Of a stretch of DNA of 64,000 nt, positions 1 to 8,361 are shown in pieces. The translations under genes and the position numbers were made by a program. The stretch's first letter is position 1. Each line of letters begins with the position of its first letter. A model generated the notes under the pieces. That model had not been told where the DNA came from. It did no database searches and saw only the letters and a program-made list of their open reading frames with translations. The stretch comes from an uncultured Prevotella sp. (GTDB lineage: Bacteria; Bacteroidota; Bacteroidia; Bacteroidales; Bacteroidaceae), in the NCBI GenBank assembly GCA_902798285.1, contig CADBVZ010000020.1, positions 1-64,000 of the forward strand, written 5' to 3'.

Positions 1-43
1 CGATGGTACTGCAATGCAATGCGGGAGAGTAGGAGGCCGCCAC
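1..43 (+). rRNA. 5S ribosomal RNA, 3' end (partial)
   Basis: The first ~43 bases match the 3' arm of a bacterial 5S rRNA (GATGGTACTGC, then GGGAGAGTAGG and GCCGCC). The 5' part lies before the window, so an rRNA operon ends here. A strong terminator follows directly. The exact 3' end is uncertain by a few bases. Confidence 0.85.
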
Positions 44-54
44 TTTTATTTATC

Positions 55-89
55 AGAGCCCTGAGTCAGAAATGATTCAGGGCTCTTTT
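55..89 (+). terminator. rRNA operon terminator
   Basis: Inverted repeat AGAGCCCTGA ... TCAGGGCTCT followed by TTTT, 12 bases after the 5S rRNA end; a classic intrinsic terminator closing the rRNA operon. Confidence 0.85.
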
Positions 90-238
90 CGTTTGGTATA
101 TCTTGTTATATGGTGTAATAAATACTTTTATGTAGGATACAATGAAAGAAAACAGTTCTGGAATCCAGGAAATTTAAGCCTCGGTACTGGATATGTAGGA
201 TAATTATGTATTTTTTTCTTGTTTGCAGAGAAAAATGT

Positions 239-246
239 GTATCTTT
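239..246 (+). promoter_or_regulatory. Bacteroidota -7 box for the C1 peptidase
   Basis: TATCTTTG matches the TAnnTTTG consensus, with a TTG-containing stretch (cttgtttg) about 20 bases upstream. It lies 24 nt before the ATG at 271, which argues against starting translation at the upstream in-frame ATG at 223. Confidence 0.65.
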
Positions 247-270
247 GCAAAATTAATAATTAAATATACG

Positions 271-1317
271 ATGAAGATAAAAGTGATGTTTGCCCTTTGG
301 ATGATAAGTTCGTTAGGGGCGATAGCGGAGGAGAAAAAGGACTCTCTTGAGTTTACCATTGTTATGGAGAATCCGATTACATCGGTAAAGAATCAGAGTC
401 GTAGTGGTACGTGTTGGGATTTTGCGACTATAGGATTCTTTGAGGGAGAGATACTTCGTAAGTCGGGACGCACCTATGACCTCTGTGAGATGTTTGTTGC
501 TAATAAAAACTATGTTGACGAGGCTATCTATCATGTGAGGATGCATGGCGATAGCCGATTCTCAGAAGGTGGCTCTGCTGACGATGTACTCGCTGTATTA
601 AAAACGCACGGCATTTGTCCTGAAGAGGCCATGCCTGCTCCTGGAACATTAACAGGTGACTCCTTGGCTAATTTTACAGAGTTCTTCGGTGTACTTACGC
701 CTTACATGGAAGCTGTGGCGAAGAATAAGGCAAAAAAACTATCACGGCAGTGGCTTGAGGGTTATCAAGCTATACTTGATGCTTATTTGGGTAAATGTCC
801 TGAAAAGTTTACCTACGATGGACGTGAATATACACCGAAGAGTTTCGCAGAGAGTTTAGGACTTGATTTCGACGACTATATCAGCATTACCAGTTTTACA
901 CATCATCCTTTTTATTCTTCATTTATTATTGAGGCCCCTTATAAGTGGCGTCCAAGACCAAGTTATAATGTACCCCTTGACTCAATGATGAATATAATAG
1001 ACACAGCTCTTGATAAAGGATATAATGTGTGTTGGGGCGGTGATGTGAGTGGCAACGGATTTGACCGTCAGGGTGTGGCTCAGGAGAATACTATTCCAAC
1101 TCAGGCTTTGCGCCAACAACGGTTTGATGCATGGGATGCTACATACGATCATGTAATGTTGATATATGGTAAGGCTAAGGATAAAGATGGGAATGATTAT
1201 TATATGGTGAAGAATTCCTGGGGCGATACCGGAAAATATCATGGCATATGGTTTATGCGGAAGAATTATATTGCCCTGAATACCACCTACATCTTTTTGA
1301 ATAAAAACGCGTTATGA
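271..1317 (+). CDS. Secreted C1-family (bleomycin hydrolase/aminopeptidase C-like) peptidase
   Basis: A papain-fold cysteine peptidase of 348 residues. An N-terminal signal peptide (about residues 1-19, ending near GAIA) sends it to the periplasm or outside. The active-site segment NQSRSGTCWDF gives oxyanion Gln42 and nucleophile Cys48. His294 lies in YDHVMLIYG and Asn315 in VKNSWGD, so the Cys-His-Asn triad is complete. The layout, with a long insert between Cys and His, fits the C1B bleomycin hydrolase/PepC branch common in Bacteroidota. The start at 271 is preferred because the promoter box at 239-246 overlaps the region before the alternative ATG at 223, and because the signal peptide begins at 271. 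It stands alone between the rRNA operon and tRNA-Thr. Its natural substrate cannot be told from sequence. Confidence 0.85.
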   Translation: MKIKVMFALWMISSLGAIAEEKKDSLEFTIVMENPITSVKNQSRSGTCWDFATIGFFEGEILRKSGRTYDLCEMFVANKNYVDEAIYHVRMHGDSRFSEGGSADDVLAVLKTHGICPEEAMPAPGTLTGDSLANFTEFFGVLTPYMEAVAKNKAKKLSRQWLEGYQAILDAYLGKCPEKFTYDGREYTPKSFAESLGLDFDDYISITSFTHHPFYSSFIIEAPYKWRPRPSYNVPLDSMMNIIDTALDKGYNVCWGGDVSGNGFDRQGVAQENTIPTQALRQQRFDAWDATYDHVMLIYGKAKDKDGNDYYMVKNSWGDTGKYHGIWFMRKNYIALNTTYIFLNKNAL

Positions 1318-1350
1318 AAAAACGTTTTCTTCCGATTAAATTCAAAGCAA

Positions 1351-1378
1351 AAAAGGATCGACGAAAGCCGATCCTTTT
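1351..1378. terminator. Bidirectional terminator after the C1 peptidase
   Basis: Perfect 10-bp inverted repeat AAAAGGATCG / CGATCCTTTT with an 8-base loop, 33 bp after the peptidase stop. It is the first of three related GGATYGGC hairpins between the peptidase and tRNA-Thr. Confidence 0.7.
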
Positions 1379-1389
1379 CAAATTATAAC

Positions 1390-1409
1390 GGATTGGCGTT
1401 TGCTAATCC
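1390..1409. repeat. Second GGATYGGC hairpin
   Basis: GGATTGGC GTTT GCTAATCC, an 8-bp stem with one G-T pair and no clean T-run. It shares sequence with the hairpins on either side and looks like a diverged duplicate of them. Confidence 0.5.
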
Positions 1410-1424
1410 TTCTTCATAACAAAA

Positions 1425-1448
1425 AAGGATTGGCTATCGCCGATCCTT
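1425..1448 (-). terminator. Terminator of the ffs / tRNA-Thr transcript
   Basis: Read on the minus strand: AAGGATCGGC, loop GATA, then GCCAATCCTT followed by TTTT. It sits 5 bp beyond the tRNA-Thr 3' end, as expected for the end of a minus-strand ffs-tRNA-Thr transcript. Confidence 0.7.
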
Positions 1449-1453
1449 CTTCG

Positions 1454-1527
1454 AGCCTCTTGTCGGATTCGAACCAACGACCCCGAGATTACAAATCACG
1501 TGCTCTGGCCAACTGAGCTAAAGAGGC
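1454..1527 (-). tRNA. tRNA-Thr (anticodon TGT)
   Basis: The reverse complement folds as a standard tRNA: acceptor GCCTCTT pairs with AAGAGGC, D-arm TAGCTCAGTTGGCCAGAGCA, anticodon loop TTTGTAA with anticodon TGT (Thr), and T-arm GGTTCGAATCC. No CCA is encoded. It lies directly downstream of the SRP RNA and is probably co-transcribed with it from the box at 1662-1669. Confidence 0.95.
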
Positions 1528-1530
1528 GGG

Positions 1531-1627
1531 TGGGCGAGCTGACTGTATCGCGCCGCTACAACCAAGTACCCTTGCTGCGTTCCCACCCTGGGGGATTCCG
1601 AGGGAGCTGGCCGTACAGGACTCGCCC
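1531..1627 (-). ncRNA. ffs: Signal recognition particle RNA, small bacterial type
   Basis: On the minus strand the ends pair (GGGCGAGTCC with the 3' GTCAGCTCGCCC). The apical loop reads CAGG-GTG-GGAA-CGC-AGCA, which aligns with the conserved 4.5S RNA tip CAGG-N3-GGAA-N3-AGCA (GGAA tetraloop and asymmetric internal loop) that binds Ffh. At about 97 nt it is the small SRP RNA without an Alu domain. This RNA is the core of the co-translational membrane targeting particle. Its 3' end is within a few bases of tRNA-Thr. Ends are uncertain by about 5 nt. Confidence 0.85.
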
Positions 1628-1661
1628 GTGTATAAAAGAACAATTTGCTCGAAAGCGGATG

Positions 1662-1669
1662 CAAAGGTA
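1662..1669 (-). promoter_or_regulatory. -7 box for ffs / tRNA-Thr
   Basis: TACCTTTG on the minus strand, about 35 nt upstream of the mature SRP RNA 5' end; a perfect TAnnTTTG match. Confidence 0.65.
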
Positions 1670-1679
1670 CAACAAAAAA

Positions 1680-1707
1680 GTGAAAAGTGAGAAGTGAAAG
1701 GTGAAAA
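1680..1707. repeat. Heptamer tandem array (intergenic)
   Basis: Four degenerate 7-bp units (GTGAAAA, GTGAGAA, GTGAAAG, GTGAAAA) between the ffs promoter and the DUF4199 gene. It belongs to the same family as arrays found inside several genes in this window. Confidence 0.7.
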
Positions 1708-1764
1708 GTTTTCCTTTTTAACTATTTTTTGAGGCGAAGCACTCATTATATGCAAGAAAATGCG

Positions 1765-1772
1765 TAATTTTG
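1765..1772 (+). promoter_or_regulatory. -7 box for the DUF4199 operon
   Basis: TAATTTTG, 27 nt before the ATG at 1800; likely drives the run of genes from 1800 onward. Confidence 0.6.
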
Positions 1773-1799
1773 CACCTTGTAAGCGATAATTGTTAAAAG

Positions 1800-2342
1800 A
1801 TGACAGCTCCAGAATACATACAATTAAAGGCTTTTGCCCGTCAGGATGGCGCCCTGTTGGCTCTGCTATGGATGGCTACATTCTTTTTATATATAATAGG
1901 TGTAGAGAATCAAATGCTTGGCTTGGCTGCTTTATTGCTGATGGTTTATACCCCTATTTTTGTTGGAGAAAGGTTGGGAAAGTTCCGTGACTATGGTCGT
2001 GAGGGACTTATTTCTTTTCGCAGAGCCTATGTCTACACAGTGTTTGTGTTTTTCTATGGAGGCGTTTTGTTCGCTATTGCACAGTATCTCTACTTTGCTT
2101 TTATTGATAATGGCTATCTTATGACTCAGTTTTCGAAGATGATCAACTCCAACGAGGCTCAGAAGATGCTTCAGCAATATGGCATGACTGAGATGATGAA
2201 CGAGAGTCTGAATGAAATGGCCAATATTCGTCCGATAGATTATGCGTTAAATATGCTGACGGTGAATATATCATTAGGCTTCATTTTGGGAGTTCCCATC
2301 AGTCTGATAATGCAGCGAAATACGTTAAAGGTGAATAAGTGA
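1800..2342 (+). CDS. DUF4199 family membrane protein
   Basis: A 180-residue integral membrane protein with four predicted helices (about residues 17-35, 38-55, 76-102 and 152-171) and a polar loop at about 103-150. The pattern and its place just upstream of a GT2 glycosyltransferase match the Bacteroidota DUF4199 family. No catalytic motif is visible and the function is unknown. It is the first gene of a plus-strand run, with its promoter box at 1765-1772 and only 9 bp before the next gene, so it probably supports the same envelope pathway as the glycosyltransferase; that is inference from context. Confidence 0.75.
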   Translation: MTAPEYIQLKAFARQDGALLALLWMATFFLYIIGVENQMLGLAALLLMVYTPIFVGERLGKFRDYGREGLISFRRAYVYTVFVFFYGGVLFAIAQYLYFAFIDNGYLMTQFSKMINSNEAQKMLQQYGMTEMMNESLNEMANIRPIDYALNMLTVNISLGFILGVPISLIMQRNTLKVNK

Positions 2343-2351
2343 AATAATGTT

Positions 2352-3308
2352 ATGGATATATCAGTTGTAATACCTCTTTATAATGAGGACGAGTCGATCC
2401 CAGAGCTCTATGCCTGGATAGAACGTGTGATGAAAGCTAACAACTTTAGCTATGAGGTGATTTTTATCAACGACGGTTCAACCGACCATTCATGGGAGAT
2501 TATTTCTGAGTTGAACAAGAAACAGCCAGATATTGTAAAGGGCATAAAGTTCCGTAGAAATTATGGCAAAAGTCCTGCCTTGTATTGTGGATTTGAGCAG
2601 GCACAGGGCGATGTGGTTATTACGATGGATGCAGACCTGCAGGATTCGCCTGACGAGATTCCAGAGCTCTACCGTATGATTACGGAAGACGGTTACGATC
2701 TGGTGAGCGGTTATAAGCAGAAACGCTATGACCCGATTTCAAAGACCATCCCCACGAAACTGTTTAATGCAACAGCCCGTAAGATCAGCGGAATTAAGAA
2801 TCTGCATGATTTTAACTGCGGTTTGAAGGCCTATCGTAAGGCAGTGGTTAAGAATATTGAGGTCTATGGTGAGATGCATCGCTATATTCCTTATCTGGCT
2901 AAGAATGCCGGATTCAATAAGATTGGCGAGAAAGTGGTACAGCATCAGGCTCGTAAGTATGGCTCGTCTAAGTTTATGGGGCTGAACCGTTTCGTAAATG
3001 GCTATCTCGATTTATTGACGCTTTGGTTTCTCTCAACATTTGGCAAGAAACCGATGCATGTCTTCGGTTTCTTAGGTACGGTGATGTTCTTTATCGGTTT
3101 TGTGGCTGCGTTCTGGATAGGTGCAGATAAATTATGGTGCTTAGCCAATCACATACCTCAGCGACTTGTAACTGATTCCCCATATTTCTATATAGCTCTG
3201 ACGATGATGATGATAGGTACACAACTGTTCCTTACGGGATTTATAGGCGACCTGATCAGCCGTTCGTCGAGCGGACGTAATGATTATCAGATAGAAGAGA
3301 AAATATGA
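2352..3308 (+). CDS. Family 2 glycosyltransferase (polyprenyl-phosphate type)
   Basis: A 318-residue GT-A fold glycosyltransferase. The N-terminus VVIPLYNEDESI and INDGSTDHSW are GT2 nucleotide-binding signatures. The metal-binding DAD lies at 93-95 (MDADLQDSP). Two C-terminal membrane helices (about 235-258 and 275-300) match the DPM1/GtrB/ArnC-like group, which transfers a sugar from a nucleotide sugar to a polyprenyl phosphate on the cytoplasmic face. The exact sugar cannot be read. It overlaps the next gene by 4 bp (ATGA) and follows DUF4199 by 9 bp, so it is translated in an operon. Confidence 0.88.
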   Translation: MDISVVIPLYNEDESIPELYAWIERVMKANNFSYEVIFINDGSTDHSWEIISELNKKQPDIVKGIKFRRNYGKSPALYCGFEQAQGDVVITMDADLQDSPDEIPELYRMITEDGYDLVSGYKQKRYDPISKTIPTKLFNATARKISGIKNLHDFNCGLKAYRKAVVKNIEVYGEMHRYIPYLAKNAGFNKIGEKVVQHQARKYGSSKFMGLNRFVNGYLDLLTLWFLSTFGKKPMHVFGFLGTVMFFIGFVAAFWIGADKLWCLANHIPQRLVTDSPYFYIALTMMMIGTQLFLTGFIGDLISRSSSGRNDYQIEEKI

Positions 3309-3811
3309 CAAAACGTCTTGCTTATCTGTTACTTGTGATGATGTTGATGGCGGCATGTTCATCCATTGATTGTCCCGTAAATAATACGGTGGCTACATTG
3401 TATCAGATACGTAACAGCGATGGAACGGAGTTGACACTCAGTGACACGATGACTGTTTTAACCACACGAGTTGACGGTGTTGAAATTAATATCCTTGATT
3501 CTGCTCTTTATAATAAGGGCATCGGTATCAGTTCGTTCTCGCTACCCATTAGCTACTTGCACCCAGAGGATGTGTTGGTATTTAAGTTTGATAATAGCAA
3601 TAAAGATTTGCATGTTGCCGATACTGTGTGGATAAAGAAAGATGACTATCCCCATTTTGAATCGGTAGATTGTAATACATCTTACTTTCACACCTTGACA
3701 GGCGTGAAGTATACCAGTCATTACATCGACTCTATCGTGATTAAAAACCCATCAGTGACTTATGACTACGAGACGGTTCACTTATACTTATATCCGAAGA
3801 GCAACAATTAG
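3305..3811 (+). CDS. DUF6452-like lipoprotein
   Basis: A 168-residue exported lipoprotein. The signal LLVMMLMAAC puts the lipidated cysteine at residue 18. The remainder is beta-rich with a conserved-looking start (DCPVNNTVATLYQIRNSDG) that fits the Bacteroidota DUF6452 family. No enzymatic motif is visible. It starts in the ATGA overlap with the glycosyltransferase and its last ~50 bp overlap the start of the DUF6048 gene; the two families commonly occur as a pair. Function unknown, envelope-associated. Confidence 0.7.
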   Translation: MTKRLAYLLLVMMLMAACSSIDCPVNNTVATLYQIRNSDGTELTLSDTMTVLTTRVDGVEINILDSALYNKGIGISSFSLPISYLHPEDVLVFKFDNSNKDLHVADTVWIKKDDYPHFESVDCNTSYFHTLTGVKYTSHYIDSIVIKNPSVTYDYETVHLYLYPKSNN

Positions 3812-4454
3812 TTTGCTGCTGTTGTTGGTCTCAACAACAGTTTCGGCTCAGATGAAGTTTTTCTCTTTACAGAAAGACTCTATCCCCGTATTCCGTGGTT
3901 TCGCCGTGTCGTTTGATCTCGTAGGAGCCGGACTGATGGCTTTTACTGATAATGGTCAGTATGAGGGCGCCCTCCGAATCAACCTTCACGATGAGTGGTT
4001 TCCCATTGTCGAGGCTGGATTGGGAAGAGCTAATCATGATGACGATGTGACGCATATCCACTACGAGACCTCAGCTCCCTATTTCCGTGTTGGTATCGAT
4101 AAGAATATGCTAAAGGATAAGCATGGGAAAAACCGTCTTTATGCTGGTTTGCGCTATGCTTTTACCTCCTATAAGGTGGATATCCATCGAGATAAATACC
4201 AGGATCCTGTGTGGGAATGGGATACCACTTATGATATAAAGGATGCCTCTTGCAATCAGCACTGGCTGGAGGTTGTAATTGGTGTAGATTCCAAGATATA
4301 TGGTCCTCTACATTTGGGGTGGAGCCTGCGCTATAAGCGGCGTATCGCCCATTCAGAAGACGGAAATTTTGGAAATACATGGTATGTGCCAGGTTATGGA
4401 AAATATGGTGATACCCGATTGGGTGGAACATTTAATGTTATCATTGATATATGA
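3762..4454 (+). CDS. DUF6048-like outer-membrane beta-barrel protein
   Basis: A 230-residue exported protein. Residues 1-29 form a signal peptide (ISLLLLLVSTTVSA|Q) whose basic start (RRFTYTYIRR) is encoded inside the overlapping 3' end of the DUF6452 gene. The rest alternates as short amphipathic strands (FRGFAVSFDLVGAGL, LYAGLRYAFTSYKV, LHLGWSLRYKRRI) and ends in an aromatic/hydrophobic strand, as in small outer-membrane barrels; it fits DUF6048. A later start would lose the signal peptide, so the 50-bp overlap is believed real. It overlaps apbE by 4 bp. Partner of the DUF6452 lipoprotein by context only. Confidence 0.7.
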   Translation: MTTRRFTYTYIRRATISLLLLLVSTTVSAQMKFFSLQKDSIPVFRGFAVSFDLVGAGLMAFTDNGQYEGALRINLHDEWFPIVEAGLGRANHDDDVTHIHYETSAPYFRVGIDKNMLKDKHGKNRLYAGLRYAFTSYKVDIHRDKYQDPVWEWDTTYDIKDASCNQHWLEVVIGVDSKIYGPLHLGWSLRYKRRIAHSEDGNFGNTWYVPGYGKYGDTRLGGTFNVIIDI

Positions 4455-5467
4455 AAAATAAGAAACTGCTTTGGCAATTGCCGTTTCTCGTACTATTGAT
4501 TGTTGGAACTGTTTTGATTATCCGTCAGCAGCGATCTACGCCTTATCAAAAGAGTGCCGACTTTATTTTCGGTACATCCTTCCATGTTACTTATCAGTGC
4601 GATTCTGATCTTACAGAGAGTATCAAGACAGAACTGATGAAGGTCGATGCCTCGTTGTCACCATTCAACGAGGAATCTGTGATTTCGGCAATCAATAATA
4701 ATAAGGAAGTTCGTCCAGACCAGATGTTTATCGAGGTATTCAATCTGGCTATGGGTATCTCGAAAGATACCGATGGTGCTTTCGATATTACCGTGGCTCC
4801 GTTAGTTAATGCCTGGGGGTTCGGCTTTAAGAATGGCTCCCAACCTTCGAAACAACAAGTGGATAGTTTGATGCAGATAGTAGGTTATCAGAAGGTAAGG
4901 CTTACTGATGGTATTGTCATGAAACACGATCCCCGCATCATGCTCGACTGTTCTGCCATTGCTAAGGGATATGGTACCGACCGTGTGGCTAAACTACTGC
5001 GAAGCCGTGGGGTCGAGAATTTTATGGTAGAGATTGGCGGAGAAATCGTGACACGTGGTGTAAATCCAGACCGCAAGCCCTGGAAGATTGGCGTGACAAA
5101 ACCTACTGATGATTCACTCCATGTAGGTCATGAACTGCAAACAATATTAAATGTTACCAACAAGGCGATGGCCACCAGTGGCAACTATCGGAATTTTTAT
5201 TATAAAGGCGGCAAGAAGTATGCCCATACCATCGATCCCAAGACGGGCTATCCAGTTCAACATAGCATTCTCTCGGCCACTGTGATTACCAAGAGCTGTG
5301 CTGTAGCCGATGCCTATGCCACATCTTTTATGGTGATGGGACTAGAAAAGGCACAGAAGGTGTTGGAACGTCATCCAGAGTTGATGGCCTATTTCATCTA
5401 TAGTGACGATGATGGAGATATGGCTGTTTGGTTCTCTCCGTCGCTAAAGGATAAGATTGAGGAATAA
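4451..5467 (+). CDS. apbE: FAD:protein FMN transferase
   Basis: A 338-residue ApbE-family flavin transferase, which uses FAD to attach FMN covalently to a threonine of partner proteins such as NqrB/NqrC or RnfG. Residues 8-24 form a membrane anchor, so the catalytic domain is periplasmic. Family signatures visible: FDITVAPLVNAWGFG, LDCSAIAKGYGTDRV, MVEIGGEI and HTIDPKTGYPV near the C-terminus. The length is normal. It starts by 4-bp overlap with the DUF6048 gene and is followed 5 bp later by a Crp/Fnr regulator. The flavinylation target is not in this window. Confidence 0.92.
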   Translation: MKNKKLLWQLPFLVLLIVGTVLIIRQQRSTPYQKSADFIFGTSFHVTYQCDSDLTESIKTELMKVDASLSPFNEESVISAINNNKEVRPDQMFIEVFNLAMGISKDTDGAFDITVAPLVNAWGFGFKNGSQPSKQQVDSLMQIVGYQKVRLTDGIVMKHDPRIMLDCSAIAKGYGTDRVAKLLRSRGVENFMVEIGGEIVTRGVNPDRKPWKIGVTKPTDDSLHVGHELQTILNVTNKAMATSGNYRNFYYKGGKKYAHTIDPKTGYPVQHSILSATVITKSCAVADAYATSFMVMGLEKAQKVLERHPELMAYFIYSDDDGDMAVWFSPSLKDKIEE

Positions 5468-5472
5468 CCTTT

Positions 5473-6153
5473 ATGGCTACACTACAGATTTACGAGAAAT
5501 TGCTTCAGTTCCCTCTGTTTCAAGGGATGAGTCGTGATGATTTGGAGATTGTTGCTGGTCATACTCGCTTTGGATTTCTGAAAGTTGCCTCTGGACGCCC
5601 TATAGTGAAAGTGGGTGATACCTGTAGTCAACTCTATTTCCTTATTAACGGTTCTGTCAGGGTGAAGACTTTCTCCGATGACTATGGTTATTCTGTTGAG
5701 GAACAGATCTCTGCTCCATATATCCTGCAGTTGGAGGGCGTATTTGGTTATCACCAGCGTTACACCCATGATTTCGTAGCCATGTCGGATGTCAATTTCA
5801 TCACTATTGATAAGGAAGAACTTGTTCGCTTGACAGAGGATTTTCTTGTTTTTCGTTTGAATATGATGAACAGCTTTGCCACTCAGGCTCAGAAGCAAAT
5901 CCGTCAGTTATGGCTTCGTCATCCCCAATCGCTTCGCGAGCGCGTAGTACGTTTTCTTATCCAGCATTGTGTTTATCCGGCAGGCCATAAACAGTTTAAT
6001 ATCCTGATGACACGACTGGCTGACGAGGTGAATGATAGTCGTCTGAATGTTTCATGTGTGCTCAATGACTTGCAGAAGGATGGCCTGTTGATCTTGTATC
6101 GCGGAAAGATAGAGATTCCACAGCTAGAGCGGTTGCTCATGGTTATCCAGTAA
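5473..6153 (+). CDS. Crp/Fnr family transcriptional regulator
   Basis: A 226-residue regulator with an N-terminal cyclic-nucleotide-binding-like beta-roll (about 15-125, including YFLINGSVRVKTF) and a C-terminal winged helix (about 150-220; TRLADEVNDSRLNVSCVLNDLQKDGLL is the recognition helix region). There is no cysteine cluster for an Fnr Fe-S centre. It is 5 bp after apbE and last in the run from 1800, so it may respond to redox or metabolic state of the envelope; the ligand is unknown. Confidence 0.85.
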   Translation: MATLQIYEKLLQFPLFQGMSRDDLEIVAGHTRFGFLKVASGRPIVKVGDTCSQLYFLINGSVRVKTFSDDYGYSVEEQISAPYILQLEGVFGYHQRYTHDFVAMSDVNFITIDKEELVRLTEDFLVFRLNMMNSFATQAQKQIRQLWLRHPQSLRERVVRFLIQHCVYPAGHKQFNILMTRLADEVNDSRLNVSCVLNDLQKDGLLILYRGKIEIPQLERLLMVIQ

Positions 6154-6217
6154 GGTAAACTTTCCTATTTTCAGCTTTTTTAATGCAGAATTTCGTTGCA
6201 GTATGAGATTTTTGCAT

Positions 6218-6225
6218 TACCTTTG
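6218..6225 (+). promoter_or_regulatory. -7 box for the M3 peptidase
   Basis: TACCTTTG lies inside the longest possible reading frame of the peptidase and so supports initiation downstream, at 6244 or 6250. Confidence 0.65.
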
Positions 6226-6249
6226 CATGCCAGAAACGTTAGTATGATT

Positions 6250-8361
6250 ATGAACGAGAATAAAGAGAGAACGAATCCGTTTTTCTTGCCCTATAACACG
6301 CCGCATGACACGGCTCCATTTGATCGTATCCGTATGGAGGATTACGAAGAAGCTATGCTTGAGGGTATACGTCGTGACGATGAGCAGATAGAGAAGATTA
6401 TCAATAACCCTGATAAACCAACCTTCGATAACACAATCGTGACTGTCGATGATGAGAAGGATGACAAAGGTTATTACGATCTACTTAGTCGTGTTAGTAC
6501 AGTGTTCTTCAATCTGCTTTCAGCAGAAACCAACGATGAGATGGATGCTTTGGCACAGAAAATGAGCCCGATTTTGACAAAACACGCTAACGATATCCGT
6601 CTCAATGAAAAATTGTTTGAGCGTATCAAGTATGTACATCAGCATCATCGTAAACTCACACCTGAGGAGAAAATGTTGCTTGATAACTGTTACGACGGTT
6701 TTGTCCGTAGCGGAGCCTTGCTCGATGCAGCGGGAAAAGAACGTTTGCGTCAGCTTACTGAGGAGGCTTCGATGCTAGGACTCCAGTTCTCACAAAACCT
6801 ATTGAAGGAGAATAAGGCTTTTACCTTACATATCACTGACGAAGCTCAGCTCGATGGTCTGCCAGATACTGCCCGTGAGGCTGCAGCTCTTGCTGCCAAG
6901 GAACAAGAGATGGATGGTTGGGTGTTTACACTAGACTTTCCCTCATATTCACCGTTTATGACCTATAGTACTCAGCGAGAACTTCGTCGCCAGCTGTATA
7001 TGGCCAAGAATACGGAGTGTATTCACGACAATACGGAGAATAACCTTGAAATCTGCAAGCGACTTATCAATTTGCGCCGTGAGATGGCACAGCTTCTTGG
7101 ACATAAGACATACGCCGACTATGTGCTGAAACACCGTATGGCTGGTAATGTGCGAAATGTCTACAAACTGCTCAACGACCTTATCAAAGCCTATAAACCT
7201 ACGGCCAAGAAAGAAGTGGCTGCTATTGAGAAGATGGCCCGCAAGTTGGAGGGCAAGTCTTTCAAGTTGGAGCCTTGGGATTTTTCGTATTATTCTCATA
7301 AGTTGCAACTCGAAAAATACAATATCGATGCTGAGATGTTGCGCCCTTATTTCGAACTCTCGAAAGTTATTGATGGCGTTTTCGGCTTGGCAAATCGTCT
7401 TTATGGCATCACCTTTAAGGAGAATAAGGATATCCCCGTCTATCATTCCGATGTAAAGGCTTACGAGGTGTTTGACGAAGATGGATCGTTCCTTGCTGTG
7501 TTCTATGCTGATTTTCATCCCCGTAAGGGCAAACAGGGTGGGGCATGGATGACAGAGTACCAAGGCCAGTGGATGGAGCGCAAGGATGTGAAGAAACCTT
7601 TTGGTCCTGAGAACTCTAAGAATGTGCGTCCTCATGTCAGTGTGGTGATGAACCTGACGAAACCTACAGAGGAGAAGCCTGCTTTGCTTACGTTAGGTGA
7701 GGTGGAAACATTCCTTCATGAATTCGGTCATTCGCTCCACGGTATGTTTGCTAATACCCGTTTTGAGAGTCTTAGTGGTACCAACGTATGGTGGGACTTT
7801 GTGGAGTTGCCTTCTCAGTTCATGGAGAACTTCGCCATCGAGAAAGAATTCTTGCGTACCTTTTCCTTTCATTATAAAACAGGAGAACCTCTTCCAGATG
7901 AACTTATTGACCGTATCGTGAAGAGTCGCAATTACAATGTGGCTTACGCCTGCATGCGTCAGGTTAGCTTCGGTCTGCTCGATATGGCTTATTATACCAA
8001 GAAGGATGAGTTTACGGACGATATTATTCCTTTTGAAAAGAAAGCCTGGGAAAAGGCCATGATCCTGCCTCAATTACCCGATACATGTATGACGGTGCAG
8101 TTCTCTCATATCATGGCGGGAGGTTATGCTGCTGGCTATTATAGCTATAAGTGGGCTGAGGTTCTTGATGCTGATGCCTTTGCCGTTTTCAAGAAGCATG
8201 GTATCTTCAACAAAGAAACGGCATTGCGTTTCCGTGAGAATATTCTATCGAAAGGTGGTACGGAGAATCCGATGACATTATATAAACGGTTCAAGGGTGG
8301 TGAACCCACCATTGACGCATTACTGAAGAGAAATGGAATCAAAACAGCAAAAACTAGATGA
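6250..8361 (+). CDS. M3-family oligopeptidase (peptidyl-dipeptidase Dcp-like)
   Basis: A 703-residue zinc metallopeptidase of the thimet oligopeptidase/Dcp family, which degrades short peptides. The zinc site HEFGH is at residues 490-494 (FLHEFGHSLHGMF) and the third ligand is Glu519 in FVELPSQFMENF. The C-terminal substrate-binding run (MAGGYAAGYYSYKWAEVLDADAF) is conserved. No signal peptide, so cytoplasmic. The start is placed at 6250 (6244 is equally possible) because the promoter box at 6218-6225 lies after the upstream in-frame ATG at 6196. Its last 29 bp overlap the dCMP deaminase gene. Confidence 0.9.
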   Translation: MNENKERTNPFFLPYNTPHDTAPFDRIRMEDYEEAMLEGIRRDDEQIEKIINNPDKPTFDNTIVTVDDEKDDKGYYDLLSRVSTVFFNLLSAETNDEMDALAQKMSPILTKHANDIRLNEKLFERIKYVHQHHRKLTPEEKMLLDNCYDGFVRSGALLDAAGKERLRQLTEEASMLGLQFSQNLLKENKAFTLHITDEAQLDGLPDTAREAAALAAKEQEMDGWVFTLDFPSYSPFMTYSTQRELRRQLYMAKNTECIHDNTENNLEICKRLINLRREMAQLLGHKTYADYVLKHRMAGNVRNVYKLLNDLIKAYKPTAKKEVAAIEKMARKLEGKSFKLEPWDFSYYSHKLQLEKYNIDAEMLRPYFELSKVIDGVFGLANRLYGITFKENKDIPVYHSDVKAYEVFDEDGSFLAVFYADFHPRKGKQGGAWMTEYQGQWMERKDVKKPFGPENSKNVRPHVSVVMNLTKPTEEKPALLTLGEVETFLHEFGHSLHGMFANTRFESLSGTNVWWDFVELPSQFMENFAIEKEFLRTFSFHYKTGEPLPDELIDRIVKSRNYNVAYACMRQVSFGLLDMAYYTKKDEFTDDIIPFEKKAWEKAMILPQLPDTCMTVQFSHIMAGGYAAGYYSYKWAEVLDADAFAVFKKHGIFNKETALRFRENILSKGGTENPMTLYKRFKGGEPTIDALLKRNGIKTAKTR

